DNA of 64,000 bases, taken from positions 1-64,000 of the forward strand of contig NZ_CDDB01000072.1 of the NCBI RefSeq assembly GCF_000820105.1. Direction: 5' to 3'. A program made the translations under genes and the position numbers. Below, one piece after another: positions 23,715-32,111 of this stretch. The stretch is from Aeromonas schubertii. GTDB lineage: Bacteria; Pseudomonadota; Gammaproteobacteria; Enterobacterales; Aeromonadaceae. The notes below the pieces were generated by a model. The model saw only the letters and a program-made list of their open reading frames with translations. It was not told the origin of the DNA and made no database searches. Position 1 is the stretch's first letter. Every line of letters starts with the position of its first letter.

Positions 23715-26027
23715 ATGGCAACAACACGAAAAAAACGACCGGTGAAGAAGAGCCCGGCGCGCCGAGCCCTGTGGCGCACCCTGTTTTGGCTGGGGGTGAA
23801 ACTCTCCCTGGTGGTGGCGGCGTTTCTGGTGGTCTTTGGCATCTACCTCGACACCAAGGTGCGCGAGCGCTTCGATGGCGAGAAGTGGCAACTGCCCGTG
23901 ATGGTCTATAGCCGTCCGCTGGAGCTCTATCCGGGGCAGCGTCTCTCCCGTGACCAGATGGTGCGCGAGCTCAAGATGCTCAACTACAAGCCGGTGCGTC
24001 AGCCACGCCAGCCCGGTGAGTATGCCATCGCCGGTAGCAGCATCGACCTGGTGCGCCGCGCCTTCGACTTCCTCGACGGAGCCGACGGGGCGCGCGGCAT
24101 GCGCCTCACCTTCAACGGGCCACGGCTGGCCACCATCGCCTCCCTCGACAAGGGGCGCCCCATGGGGTTTGCCCAGATGGACCCTGTGCTGCTCGACCGG
24201 ATCAACACGGAAGATCGGGAGGACCGCCTGTTGGTACGCATCGCCGAGGTGCCCGACAGCCTGCTGGTGACCCTGCTCACCACCGAGGATCGGGACTTCT
24301 ATCAGCACGGCGGCGTGTCGCCGGTGGCGATTGCCCGGGCCATGGTGGCCAACTTGCTGGCTGGCCACACGGTGCAGGGGGGCAGTACCCTGACCCAGCA
24401 GCTGGCCAAGAACTTCTTCCTGACCCGGGAGCGCAGCCTGTGGCGTAAGCTCCAGGAGGCCTATATGGCGGTGATCATCGATTACCGCTACAGCAAGGAC
24501 GAGATCCTGGAGGCCTATCTCAACGAGGTCTACCTGGGGCAGAACTTCTCCCAGGGGGTCTATGGCTTCGGCCTCGCCTCTTACTTCTACTTCGGTATTC
24601 CGGTCACCGAGCTCGACATCGATCAGGTTGCTCTCCTGGTGGGGCTGGTGAAGGGGCCCTCCTACTACGATCCCTGGCGTTTCCCCGAGCGGGCCAAGAC
24701 GCGTCGTAACCTGGTGCTGAAACTGCTGGCCGATCACGGCAGCCTGACCGATGCCGAGTATCAGCTCGCCAGCAAGCAGCCCCTGGCCCTGATCCCCCGC
24801 GGGCAGATGTCTTATGGCCGTACCCCGGCCTTCATGACCCTGCTCAAGCGCGAAGTGCAGGCACAGTTTGGCCCGGACTTGCTCAAGCAGTCCGGGGTGA
24901 AGATCTTCACCAGTCTGGACCCCATCGCCCAGCACGCCGCCGAGCAGGCGGTCGAATCTGGCCTGGCGACCATAGAGAAGACCCGCGGCAAGAAGAAACT
25001 CGAGGCGGCCATGGTCATCTCCGACTGGCGCAAGGGGGAGGTGGTGGCCGTGGTGGGGGGGCGCGATCCCCGCTACGCCGGCTTTAACCGGGCACTCGAC
25101 GCCCGTCGCCAGATTGGTTCTTTGGTCAAACCCCCCGTCTATCTCACCGGTCTGGCCAACGGCATGACCCTGGCGACGCCGCTCAAGGACCAGCCGATCC
25201 GCATTCGTGGTCAGGATGGCCAGGTGTGGACCCCCCAGAACTACGACCGCAAGTTCCTCCAGAGTATCCCCCTGATGGATGCCCTGGCCGGATCGCGTAA
25301 CGTGCCGACCGTCAACCTCGGCATGCAGGTGGGGCTCGACAAGGTGGTCGATACCCTGCACAAGCTGGGGGTGGATCAGAGTATCCAGCCCTATCCCTCC
25401 CTGGTGCTGGGGGCCATCGCCCTGAGCCCCCTCGAGGTGAACCAGATGTACCTGCCCATCGCCAACCGGGGGCTGACCCAGCCCCTGTCGGCCATTCGCG
25501 GCATCGTCGATGGCGGTGGCAAGAGCCTCTACAAGCCAAGTGTGGCGGCCAAGCAGGTGGTGGATGGGCAGGCCAGCTGGCTGACCCTGTTTGCCATGAC
25601 CCGGACCGTCAGCCAGGGGACGGCGCGATCCCTGAGCGCCCGTTTCCCGGGGCTCACCATGGCGGGCAAGACGGGGACCACCAACGAGCTGCGCGACTCC
25701 TGGTTTGCCGGTATCGACAACAACGAGCTGGTGAGTGTCTGGGTGGGACGCGATGACAACACTCCGGCGGGGCTGACCGGGGCCAACGGTGCCCTGCAGC
25801 TCTTCTCCGGTTACATGGCCCAGCGCGGGGTCAACAGCCTGCAGCTCAACCTGCCCGAAGGGATAGGTTGGGCCAGCTTCTCCCGTGCCAGCGGCAGCCG
25901 GGTCGACAGCAGCTGCCCGGGCAGTGTCTCTGTGCCGGCCAAGCTGGCGACCCTGGGAGAGGCCATGTCCTGTGGTGGCGCCCCCCAGAGCGTGCTCGAC
26001 AACTGGTTCAACAACTTCTTCCAGTAG
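23715..26027 (+). CDS. mrcB: Penicillin-binding protein 1B
   Basis: A 770-residue bifunctional peptidoglycan synthase. A basic cytoplasmic tail (TTRKKRPVKKSPARR) and a membrane helix (about 26-50) come first, then a UB2H-like domain. The glycosyltransferase has TTEDRDFYQHGG (catalytic Glu about 191) and GGSTLTQQLAKNFFL. The transpeptidase has the nucleophile motif SLVK (Ser about 469), SRN and KTGTTN (Lys about 652). It polymerises lipid II and cross-links the wall, normally with an LpoB partner outside this window. It is shorter than E. coli PBP1b (844), mainly at both ends. The ATG at 23715 is preferred to a TTG six codons upstream. The hrpB-mrcB order is as in E. coli. Confidence 0.95.
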   Translation: MATTRKKRPVKKSPARRALWRTLFWLGVKLSLVVAAFLVVFGIYLDTKVRERFDGEKWQLPVMVYSRPLELYPGQRLSRDQMVRELKMLNYKPVRQPRQPGEYAIAGSSIDLVRRAFDFLDGADGARGMRLTFNGPRLATIASLDKGRPMGFAQMDPVLLDRINTEDREDRLLVRIAEVPDSLLVTLLTTEDRDFYQHGGVSPVAIARAMVANLLAGHTVQGGSTLTQQLAKNFFLTRERSLWRKLQEAYMAVIIDYRYSKDEILEAYLNEVYLGQNFSQGVYGFGLASYFYFGIPVTELDIDQVALLVGLVKGPSYYDPWRFPERAKTRRNLVLKLLADHGSLTDAEYQLASKQPLALIPRGQMSYGRTPAFMTLLKREVQAQFGPDLLKQSGVKIFTSLDPIAQHAAEQAVESGLATIEKTRGKKKLEAAMVISDWRKGEVVAVVGGRDPRYAGFNRALDARRQIGSLVKPPVYLTGLANGMTLATPLKDQPIRIRGQDGQVWTPQNYDRKFLQSIPLMDALAGSRNVPTVNLGMQVGLDKVVDTLHKLGVDQSIQPYPSLVLGAIALSPLEVNQMYLPIANRGLTQPLSAIRGIVDGGGKSLYKPSVAAKQVVDGQASWLTLFAMTRTVSQGTARSLSARFPGLTMAGKTGTTNELRDSWFAGIDNNELVSVWVGRDDNTPAGLTGANGALQLFSGYMAQRGVNSLQLNLPEGIGWASFSRASGSRVDSSCPGSVSVPAKLATLGEAMSCGGAPQSVLDNWFNNFFQ

Positions 26028-26035
26028 GTATGGAT

Positions 26036-26446
26036 ATGGAGAAACCGGAAGGGACAGCCTGGCTCGGCGCCATCCACCATGTGGCGATCATCGGCAGCGA
26101 CTATGCCCGCTCGCGGGCCTTCTACCACGAGTTGCTGGGGCTTCCGATTGTGGCCGAGACCTGGCGTGCCGAACGCGGATCCTGGAAGCTGGATCTGGCC
26201 CTGCCGGGGGGCGGTCAGATTGAGCTCTTCAGCTTTCCCTCACCGCCGCCGCGCCCTTCCCGTCCCGAGGCGTGCGGTCTGCGCCACCTGGCTTTCCGGG
26301 TGGCGGCGCTCGAGCCTCTTGTCGCACACCTGGTGGCCCATGGCGTGGCCGTTGAACCGGTGCGGGTGGACGAGCTGACCGGCCGACGCTTTACCTTCTT
26401 TGCCGACCCCGACGGCCTGCCATTGGAGCTCTACGAGGAGTACTGA
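26036..26446 (+). CDS. yaeR: VOC-family metalloenzyme YaeR
   Basis: A 136-residue glyoxalase I-like protein, very close to E. coli YaeR over its whole length (HHVAIIGSDYARSRAFY; IELFSFPSPPPRPSRPEACG; RHLAF; FFADPDGLPLELYE). The four expected metal ligands are visible: His in HHVAI, Glu in IELF, His in RHLAF and Glu in LELYE. The reaction is not known. A second ATG six bases upstream is possible, but it would leave almost no room for a ribosome site after the mrcB stop, which lies nine bases before the chosen start; the two genes may be co-transcribed. Confidence 0.88.
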   Translation: MEKPEGTAWLGAIHHVAIIGSDYARSRAFYHELLGLPIVAETWRAERGSWKLDLALPGGGQIELFSFPSPPPRPSRPEACGLRHLAFRVAALEPLVAHLVAHGVAVEPVRVDELTGRRFTFFADPDGLPLELYEEY

Positions 26447-26537
26447 GCCTGGCCGGCGGGTCTGTTTGGAGGCATTGCTCTTTAATCAGGCGCAATTTTT
26501 GCCTGTTATAGTTATTGGAGTTGCACGGAGGCGAGTC

Positions 26538-28124
26538 ATGACAGAGCAGCAAGACGAATCGGATCTGTTGTTTATCGACGATGAACCCACCTCGGAAGAG
26601 ACGGTGGCCGCACGTCCGCATCTTCCCTGGGCCGTGCTCATCGTGGATGACGAGCCCGATATCCATGCCGCCACCCGGCTGGCGGTGCGGGACATTCATT
26701 ACAAGGGGCGGGGCCTGGAGCTGCTTAGCGCCCACAACGGCCACGAGGCGATCGAGATGCTCAAGGGGCGGCCCGACATCGCCCTGGTGCTGCTCGATGT
26801 GGTGATGGAGAGCGATGATGCGGGCCTCAAGGTGGCCCGGCGCATCCGGGAGGAGCTGGGCAATCATCTGGTGCGGATCGTGCTGCGTACCGGTCAGCCG
26901 GGGCAGGCCCCCGAGAAGCAGGTGGTGCTCGACTACGATATCAACGACTACAAGACCAAGACAGAGCTGACGGCCCAGAAGCTCTTCACCAGCGTGGTGG
27001 CCTCCCTGCGCTCCTATGAGAGCCTCTATGCCCTGGAGTGCAGCCGTCAGGGGCTCTCCAAGATCCTCGATGGCGCCGGTGACCTCTACCGGCTGCGCTC
27101 CCTCAAGGAGTTTGCCTCCGGGGTGCTGCGCCAGGTAAGCGCCCTGCTGGATGTGGGGGCGGAGGGAATCCTCTGCGCCGAGCGAATTCGTCATGATGGG
27201 GAGCTGCAGGTGCTCGCCACCACCGGCATCTATGATCCCCTGCTGGAGGGGGCCGAGTTGGCGCGCTTCCCCAATCTGATGAAGGCCCTCGATGAGGCCA
27301 TCGACGGGAGCCGCCATCTGGAGCAGAGTCGTGAGGCCATCTATCTGCGAGCCCAGAATGGCCGCGAGTTTGTACTCTGCCTCACCCCGGCCTGGCCTCT
27401 TGAGCCCATCGAGCAGGATCTGTTTGGCATCTTCTGTCAGCGGATCTCGGCCGCCTATGACAACCTCTATCTCAACCGTCAGTTGCTCAGTGCCCAGGAG
27501 GCGACCGTGGTGGCCCTGGCCGCGCTGGCGGAGTTTCGTGACAGTGACACCGGGGAACATGTGTTGCGGGTGCAGAAGCTCTCCGAGGCGATCGCCATGG
27601 AGCTGGCGGCTTCATCTACCTATCGGGATGAGTTGACTCCCCGTTTTCGGGAGATGATCGGCATGGCCTCTATCCTTCACGACGTGGGCAAGGTGGGCAC
27701 GCCCGATAGCATTTTGCACAAGCCGGCCCGGTTCGATCCCGAAGAGCGTCGCATTATGGAGCAGCATGCCGCCATCGGCGCCAACATACTGGCCGATGCC
27801 AGCCGTATGGTCGAGGGAATGAGCTACCTCTCCCTCGGTGCCGAGATAGCCCGCTACCACCATGAGCACTTCGACGGCAACGGCTATCCCGAACATCTCA
27901 AGGGTGTGCAGATCCCCCTCTCGGCACGCATCGTGGCGGTGGTGGATGTGTTTGATGCCCTGCTCAGCAAGCGCCCCTACAAGGAGCCCTGGCCGCTGGA
28001 TCAGGTGCTCGTCTATCTGGAGGAGCGCGCCGGCAGCCAGTTTGATCCCCAGGTCGTGACGGCCCTGCTGACCCTGGTCAGGGAGCAGCGCCTGCCGGTT
28101 CCCCTGAGTGCCTATCAGGGATAA
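26538..28124 (+). CDS. Response regulator with DUF3369 and HD-GYP domain
   Basis: A 528-residue cyclic-di-GMP phosphodiesterase-type regulator. A receiver domain (about 30-155; AVLIVDDEPD and phospho-acceptor Asp87 in VLLDVVME) is followed by a DUF3369 sensor-like region (about 175-320) and an HD-GYP domain (about 330-528) with EHVLRVQ, HDVGKVGTPD (His381-Asp382), and HHEHFDGNGYPEHLKG. The GYP and metal-ligand residues are intact, so it should degrade c-di-GMP. No histidine kinase or diguanylate cyclase is adjacent. AGGCGAG lies before the ATG. The protein has no DNA-binding domain. Confidence 0.92.
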   Translation: MTEQQDESDLLFIDDEPTSEETVAARPHLPWAVLIVDDEPDIHAATRLAVRDIHYKGRGLELLSAHNGHEAIEMLKGRPDIALVLLDVVMESDDAGLKVARRIREELGNHLVRIVLRTGQPGQAPEKQVVLDYDINDYKTKTELTAQKLFTSVVASLRSYESLYALECSRQGLSKILDGAGDLYRLRSLKEFASGVLRQVSALLDVGAEGILCAERIRHDGELQVLATTGIYDPLLEGAELARFPNLMKALDEAIDGSRHLEQSREAIYLRAQNGREFVLCLTPAWPLEPIEQDLFGIFCQRISAAYDNLYLNRQLLSAQEATVVALAALAEFRDSDTGEHVLRVQKLSEAIAMELAASSTYRDELTPRFREMIGMASILHDVGKVGTPDSILHKPARFDPEERRIMEQHAAIGANILADASRMVEGMSYLSLGAEIARYHHEHFDGNGYPEHLKGVQIPLSARIVAVVDVFDALLSKRPYKEPWPLDQVLVYLEERAGSQFDPQVVTALLTLVREQRLPVPLSAYQG

Positions 28125-28138
28125 TGCCCGAACCTCGG

Positions 28139-28651
28139 TTAACGCAGATCCAGACGGCGGCGGGGGGCGGGACGAAACGGCCAGGCCAGGATGGCAAACA
28201 GCAGATCCCCGAGCAGGGCCCCCAGGAGTCCTGCCAGCAGGCCGCAGACGATGGCGGCCTGGTTGAGGGGCACCAGATAGTTGTAGTGATTGAGGGTGTC
28301 TTGCACCAGAGTCCGATCGGCTGCGGTGGCGAAGTGGAGCAGTTGGCGATACCAGGGGGCCCCCTGCCGGGCCCGCTCTCGCTCCAGTAACGCCTTCTGA
28401 TCGACCAGGCTCTGGATGCTGTTTGCATCCCGTTGCACGACCGGATCCGGATTGGTGCGGTAGTGCTCAATCAACCCCTTCAGGCTACCGGCAAAGTGCT
28501 CATCGGCATTGTTCTGGAACGGGGCCAGGCTCACCTCGGCCTGTTGCAAACGGGCATCCACCCGCTGGAAGTAGAGCTCCAGCATGCCGGGGATCTGAAC
28601 ACCGGCCAGCAGGCTCAAGGCAAATAACATCATTCGAAGATAGCTGCGCAT
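28139..28651 (-). CDS. DUF2937 family membrane protein
   Basis: A 170-residue protein with a hydrophobic segment at each end (about 6-24 and 125-155) and a helical, Gln/Glu/Ala-rich middle (FQRVDARLQQAEVSLAPF and following). The form matches the DUF2937 family of gammaproteobacteria, for which no function is known. The middle part is probably periplasmic and coiled. The ATG at 28651 begins directly before the first helix; 11 further codons upstream are less likely. It is convergent with the HD-GYP gene and divergent from lpxT. Confidence 0.7.
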   Translation of the reverse strand: MRSYLRMMLFALSLLAGVQIPGMLELYFQRVDARLQQAEVSLAPFQNNADEHFAGSLKGLIEHYRTNPDPVVQRDANSIQSLVDQKALLERERARQGAPWYRQLLHFATAADRTLVQDTLNHYNYLVPLNQAAIVCGLLAGLLGALLGDLLFAILAWPFRPAPRRRLDLR

Positions 28652-28766
28652 TGGGACAATCCCTGTTAAGCATTCGGGGGGCATACTAGATCGGATGACC
28701 CCGGGCGGCCAAGTCCAGTCACGGCCCCATATAGGGGGCTGTTACATTCTCTCACGCTATTTTGGT

Positions 28767-28794
28767 TTGTCTCACCGCCTGCCGGGGGTATCAT
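28767..28794 (+). promoter_or_regulatory. Candidate sigma-70 promoter of lpxT
   Basis: TTGTCT (28767-28772) and TATCAT (28789-28794) with a 16-base spacer, ending 30 bases before the lpxT ATG. Confidence 0.45.
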
Positions 28795-28824
28795 CTTGCC
28801 CCCCATCAGGCACCGAGGTATCCA

Positions 28825-29547
28825 ATGAGATCTCTTCCCCGTATTCTGATCTGGAATCTGCTGGGTGCGTTCATCGCCTTGAGCTGGCTGTTGTTGCCGG
28901 GCCATGGCTTCTGGGCGCGCTGGGACTTCCAGGTCTTCCACAGCTTCAACACGTTGATCGCCGAGCCGGGTGAGTGGCGCCTGTTGATGGCCATCACCAA
29001 CAACCGTCTGTTTGATCTGGTCTCCATTTCTTGCATGCTGGTACTGCTCGGTTGGCAATATCTGCAAGGGGATTTGGCCGCTCGCCGCCGCCTGCTGGCC
29101 ATGAGCCTGTTGATGGTGGTGACCGCCCTGATCCTCAATCGCGTTGGCCATCTGGTTCCCGTCGAGCGCCCCAGTCCGACCCTCTCCCTGCCGGGGGCCC
29201 TGCGTTTGACTGCGCTTATCGACTTTCCCACCAAGGACTCCTCGAGCGACAGCTTCCCGGGGGATCACGGTCTGATGCTGATGATCTTCGCCGGCTTTAT
29301 GCTGCGCTTCGCCCCGCGTTGGGTGGGAGTAGCGGCCTGCCTGATGGTGCCTCTGTTCACCCTGCCGCGCATCATGGTGGGGGCACATTGGGTGACCGAC
29401 ATCTACATGGGGTCGCTGGCCATCACCACTTTGCTGTTGCCCTGGTTACTGCTGACCCCGCTGGCACCGGCACTGGTGCGCAGTGGTGAGAGGGGGCTGG
29501 CCCGTGTGGGGTGGTTAACCCAGGTGCTGCGTGTGGCCACCAAATAG
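28825..29547 (+). CDS. lpxT: Kdo2-lipid A phosphotransferase LpxT
   Basis: A 240-residue PAP2-family inner-membrane enzyme (E. coli LpxT 237). It follows the E. coli protein closely: ALTNNR-like AITNNRLFD, PSPTL, FPTKDSSSDSFPGDHGLMLM and RIMVGAHWVTDI, which carry the PAP2 catalytic His and Asp residues. It moves a phosphate from undecaprenyl diphosphate to the 1-position of lipid A on the periplasmic side, making the 1-diphosphate and recycling the lipid carrier. GAGG precedes the ATG at a distance of six bases. A clear terminator follows, so it is a single-gene unit. Confidence 0.9.
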   Translation: MRSLPRILIWNLLGAFIALSWLLLPGHGFWARWDFQVFHSFNTLIAEPGEWRLLMAITNNRLFDLVSISCMLVLLGWQYLQGDLAARRRLLAMSLLMVVTALILNRVGHLVPVERPSPTLSLPGALRLTALIDFPTKDSSSDSFPGDHGLMLMIFAGFMLRFAPRWVGVAACLMVPLFTLPRIMVGAHWVTDIYMGSLAITTLLLPWLLLTPLAPALVRSGERGLARVGWLTQVLRVATK

Positions 29548-29553
29548 ACAAGC

Positions 29554-29580
29554 AAAGGCCGGGAAATTCCCGGCCTTTTG
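29554..29580 (+). terminator. Terminator of lpxT
   Basis: AAAGGCCGGG pairs with CCCGGCCTTT around AAATT, followed by TTG; it begins six bases after the stop codon. Confidence 0.8.
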
Positions 29581-29791
29581 GTAACCATCGGGTTGACCAT
29601 GAGTCGTCGCGAATGACTATAACCACTTCCGATGGGACAGGGTGCTCGCTGAACCCCCTCTGGTAGTAATAGCAGATTCATTTGCTAGCGACGAACGCTT
29701 TCCCCCTTTTTCGGCAGATTATTTTGCCGCGCCCCACTTCTCCTCACGGGTCCACTGCCCTACAATCCCGCCCCTTCTGCAGGAGAGCCTT

Positions 29792-30700
29792 ATGCTGATG
29801 TCCCTCTTGCGCTGCCTCTTCGTAGTCGGCGCCCTCGTCTATGTTGTCATGTTGCTGCGTGCCTGGTGGCGTCGCAGGGAGGAGGGGAGGCTGGAGTCGA
29901 CCCCCTTCTGGACCGTCGGTGCCATCGGCTGCTTCGCCAATTTTCTCGATACGCTCGGGGTGGGCAGCTTCGCGGTCAAGACCGCCTTTTACAAACACCT
30001 GAAGCTAATCGACGATCGCCTGCTACCCGGGACCCTCAACGGCCAGTGCGTGCTGCCCACCATCACCCAGGCCCTCATCTTTATCGGCATGGTGCGGGTC
30101 GAGCCGACCACGCTGCTCCCCATGATGGTCAGCGCGGCGGTCGGGGCCGCCGTCGGCGCCCGTTACGTCTCGTCATTCGATCGCCAGACGGTGCGTATCG
30201 TGATGGCCAGCTCGCTGCTGGTGGTGGCCGGGCTCATCTTCGCCGGTCTGCTCGGTCTCTTCCCCCTCGGTGGTGAGGCCATGGGGCTCAGCGGCGGCAA
30301 GCTGGCGGTCGCGATCGCAGGCAATTTCCTGTTCGGAGTGCTGATGAACGTAGGAATAGGCCTGTTTGCCCCCTGCATGACCATGCTCTATCTGCTGGGG
30401 CTTCACCCCATCGCCGCCTTCCCCATCATGATGGGATCTGCGGCGCTGCTGAGTCTCTTCTCTGCCGGCACCTTCATCCGTCGCGGCGCCTTCGATGCCC
30501 AGGCCGTGTTGGCGGTAGCCCTGCTCGGACCGGTGGGAGTCTTGCTTGCCTCCTCCCTGGTGAGTGCCATGGATCTGGCCATGCTCAAGTGGCTGGTTGG
30601 TGCCGTGGTCATCTACACCGCCTGGAGCATGTTCTCGGCCTGGCGTGGGGAACGGCGCCAGCGGGGCGTGGATCTCGCGGTCCAGCCCGGTCACGGATAG
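29792..30700 (+). CDS. TauE/SafE-family sulfite exporter
   Basis: A 302-residue membrane protein of the TauE/SafE (DUF81) family with about eight hydrophobic segments. Visible family features are FLDTLGVGSFAVKTAF in the first half and NVGIGLFAPCMTMLYLLGL in the second. The family carries sulfite, sulfoacetate or other small anions; the substrate here is not known. AGGAGAG lies just before the ATG at 29792. The 50 codons open upstream lie in a non-coding stretch. The spacer 29581-29791 shows no clear site. Confidence 0.85.
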   Translation: MLMSLLRCLFVVGALVYVVMLLRAWWRRREEGRLESTPFWTVGAIGCFANFLDTLGVGSFAVKTAFYKHLKLIDDRLLPGTLNGQCVLPTITQALIFIGMVRVEPTTLLPMMVSAAVGAAVGARYVSSFDRQTVRIVMASSLLVVAGLIFAGLLGLFPLGGEAMGLSGGKLAVAIAGNFLFGVLMNVGIGLFAPCMTMLYLLGLHPIAAFPIMMGSAALLSLFSAGTFIRRGAFDAQAVLAVALLGPVGVLLASSLVSAMDLAMLKWLVGAVVIYTAWSMFSAWRGERRQRGVDLAVQPGHG

Positions 30701-30701
30701 C

Positions 30702-30727
30702 AGGAGGCCGGCGTATGCCGGCCTCCT
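30702..30727. terminator. Hairpin between convergent genes
   Basis: A perfect 11-base stem (AGGAGGCCGGC with GCCGGCCTCCT, loop GTAT) directly after the exporter stop and four bases from the end of the opposing efflux gene. There is no long T-run. Confidence 0.65.
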
Positions 30728-30731
30728 CGTA

Positions 30732-32111
30732 TCAAGTGCGCAGGTCGGGTCTGGCATCACTCCCCATTCCGCCCCCCAGGGATTGGCACAGGCGCGCCAG
30801 GGAGAGCAACAGGGTGCGGCGCTGATCCAGCCAGGCGAGCTCGGCACTGCGCAGCCGTCCCTGCTCATCGAGCCAGGATTGCACGCCGGTGGCGCCGGCC
30901 CGATAGCGGGCACGCGCCAGTCGTTCGCTCTCGCGGGCCAGGCGCAGCTGATCGGCGAGCAGGGTCTCCCGCTCACGCCCGATGCGGGTATCGGTGAGGG
31001 CGTTGTCCACCTCCACCAGCGCCTCGTAGAGCTGCTTTCTGAACGCGATTTCCGCCTGTTGGTAGGCGAGCTCGCTTTGGGCAACCCGCTGACGGCCCTT
31101 CTCCCACTCGAGGAAGGGGAGGGCCAGGTTGGCCCCCAGGCTGCCGACCGGGTTTTGCAGCAGTTCGGCCAGGGCCTGGCTGCTGCCGTTGACCGCCGCG
31201 GTGAGGCTTAAGGTGGGATAGAGGCTGGCGCGCAGCTGATCTCCCTCGGCCAGCTGTTTGCGCAGGCGCAGCTCGGCGGCCTTGACGTCCGGACGGCGCG
31301 ACAGCAACTCGGCCGGCAGACCGGGGGCCGGGGTGGGCAGGGCATCGGGCAGTGTGCTCGGAATGACCGGCAGCGGACCATGGGGGGTACCGAGCAGCAG
31401 GCGCAGGGTGTTGCGGGCTGTCTCCTGCTGGCGGGTCAGATCGAGTTGGCTCGCCGTGCGCCCCGCCAGGCTCTGTTCGGCCTGGGCCAGCTCGAGGCGA
31501 CCCACGGCGCCGGCCCGGTAGCGACTCTCGGTCAGTTGTCGGGTCTGACGGGCGGCGGCGAGATCCGCCTCGCCGCTGGCGATGGCCTGATGCAGGTAAC
31601 CCAGTTGCCAATATGCCTCCAGGGTCTTGCCGATCAGGGTGAGGCGGGTCGCCTCTCTATCTTCCCAGGTCGCCTCGGCCTCCCAGCGGGCGCTCTCCTC
31701 CACCGCCGAGAGGCGCCCCCACAGATCCACCTCATAGCCCAGACCCAGATTGCTGTTGGCACTGCGCACACTGGCGGCGTGTCGGTCGAGAGGACGCGAG
31801 GCGCTCGTTCCCAGGGCGCCGGTCACCGAGGGGCGGGACTCCCCTTGAGCGAGATCCAGCGCCAACGCGGCCTGACGCAGGCGCAGTCCGGCGATGGCCA
31901 GATCCGGGTTGGCCGCCAGCACTCGCTCGACCAGGGAGTCGAGAGCCGGGTCGCCGAAGGCGCGCCACCAGGTCTCGTGCAAGGGGGTGGAGGCCTGCTG
32001 ACCCTGCCAGTGGGTCGGCAGGTCGAGATCGGGCCTGTGGTAGTCGCTGCGCTGGCTGCAGCCGAGCAGCAACAGGCTGCCCACCATGAGTAGCAGGGGT
32101 CTTGTCATCAT
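30732..32111 (-). CDS. Outer-membrane efflux lipoprotein, NodT type
   Basis: A 459-residue outer-membrane factor with a lipoprotein signal (lipobox LLGC, Cys18) and the two OEP repeats of the NodT/OprM type (DYHRPDLDLPTHW at the mature start, YEVDLWGRLSAVEESARWE, and a matching LTAAVNGSS-like region in the second half). It overlaps macB by four bases and so is the dedicated duct of this MacAB system. E. coli MacAB instead shares TolC. It ends the macA-macB-duct operon. Confidence 0.9.
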   Translation of the reverse strand: MMTRPLLLMVGSLLLLGCSQRSDYHRPDLDLPTHWQGQQASTPLHETWWRAFGDPALDSLVERVLAANPDLAIAGLRLRQAALALDLAQGESRPSVTGALGTSASRPLDRHAASVRSANSNLGLGYEVDLWGRLSAVEESARWEAEATWEDREATRLTLIGKTLEAYWQLGYLHQAIASGEADLAAARQTRQLTESRYRAGAVGRLELAQAEQSLAGRTASQLDLTRQQETARNTLRLLLGTPHGPLPVIPSTLPDALPTPAPGLPAELLSRRPDVKAAELRLRKQLAEGDQLRASLYPTLSLTAAVNGSSQALAELLQNPVGSLGANLALPFLEWEKGRQRVAQSELAYQQAEIAFRKQLYEALVEVDNALTDTRIGRERETLLADQLRLARESERLARARYRAGATGVQSWLDEQGRLRSAELAWLDQRRTLLLSLARLCQSLGGGMGSDARPDLRT

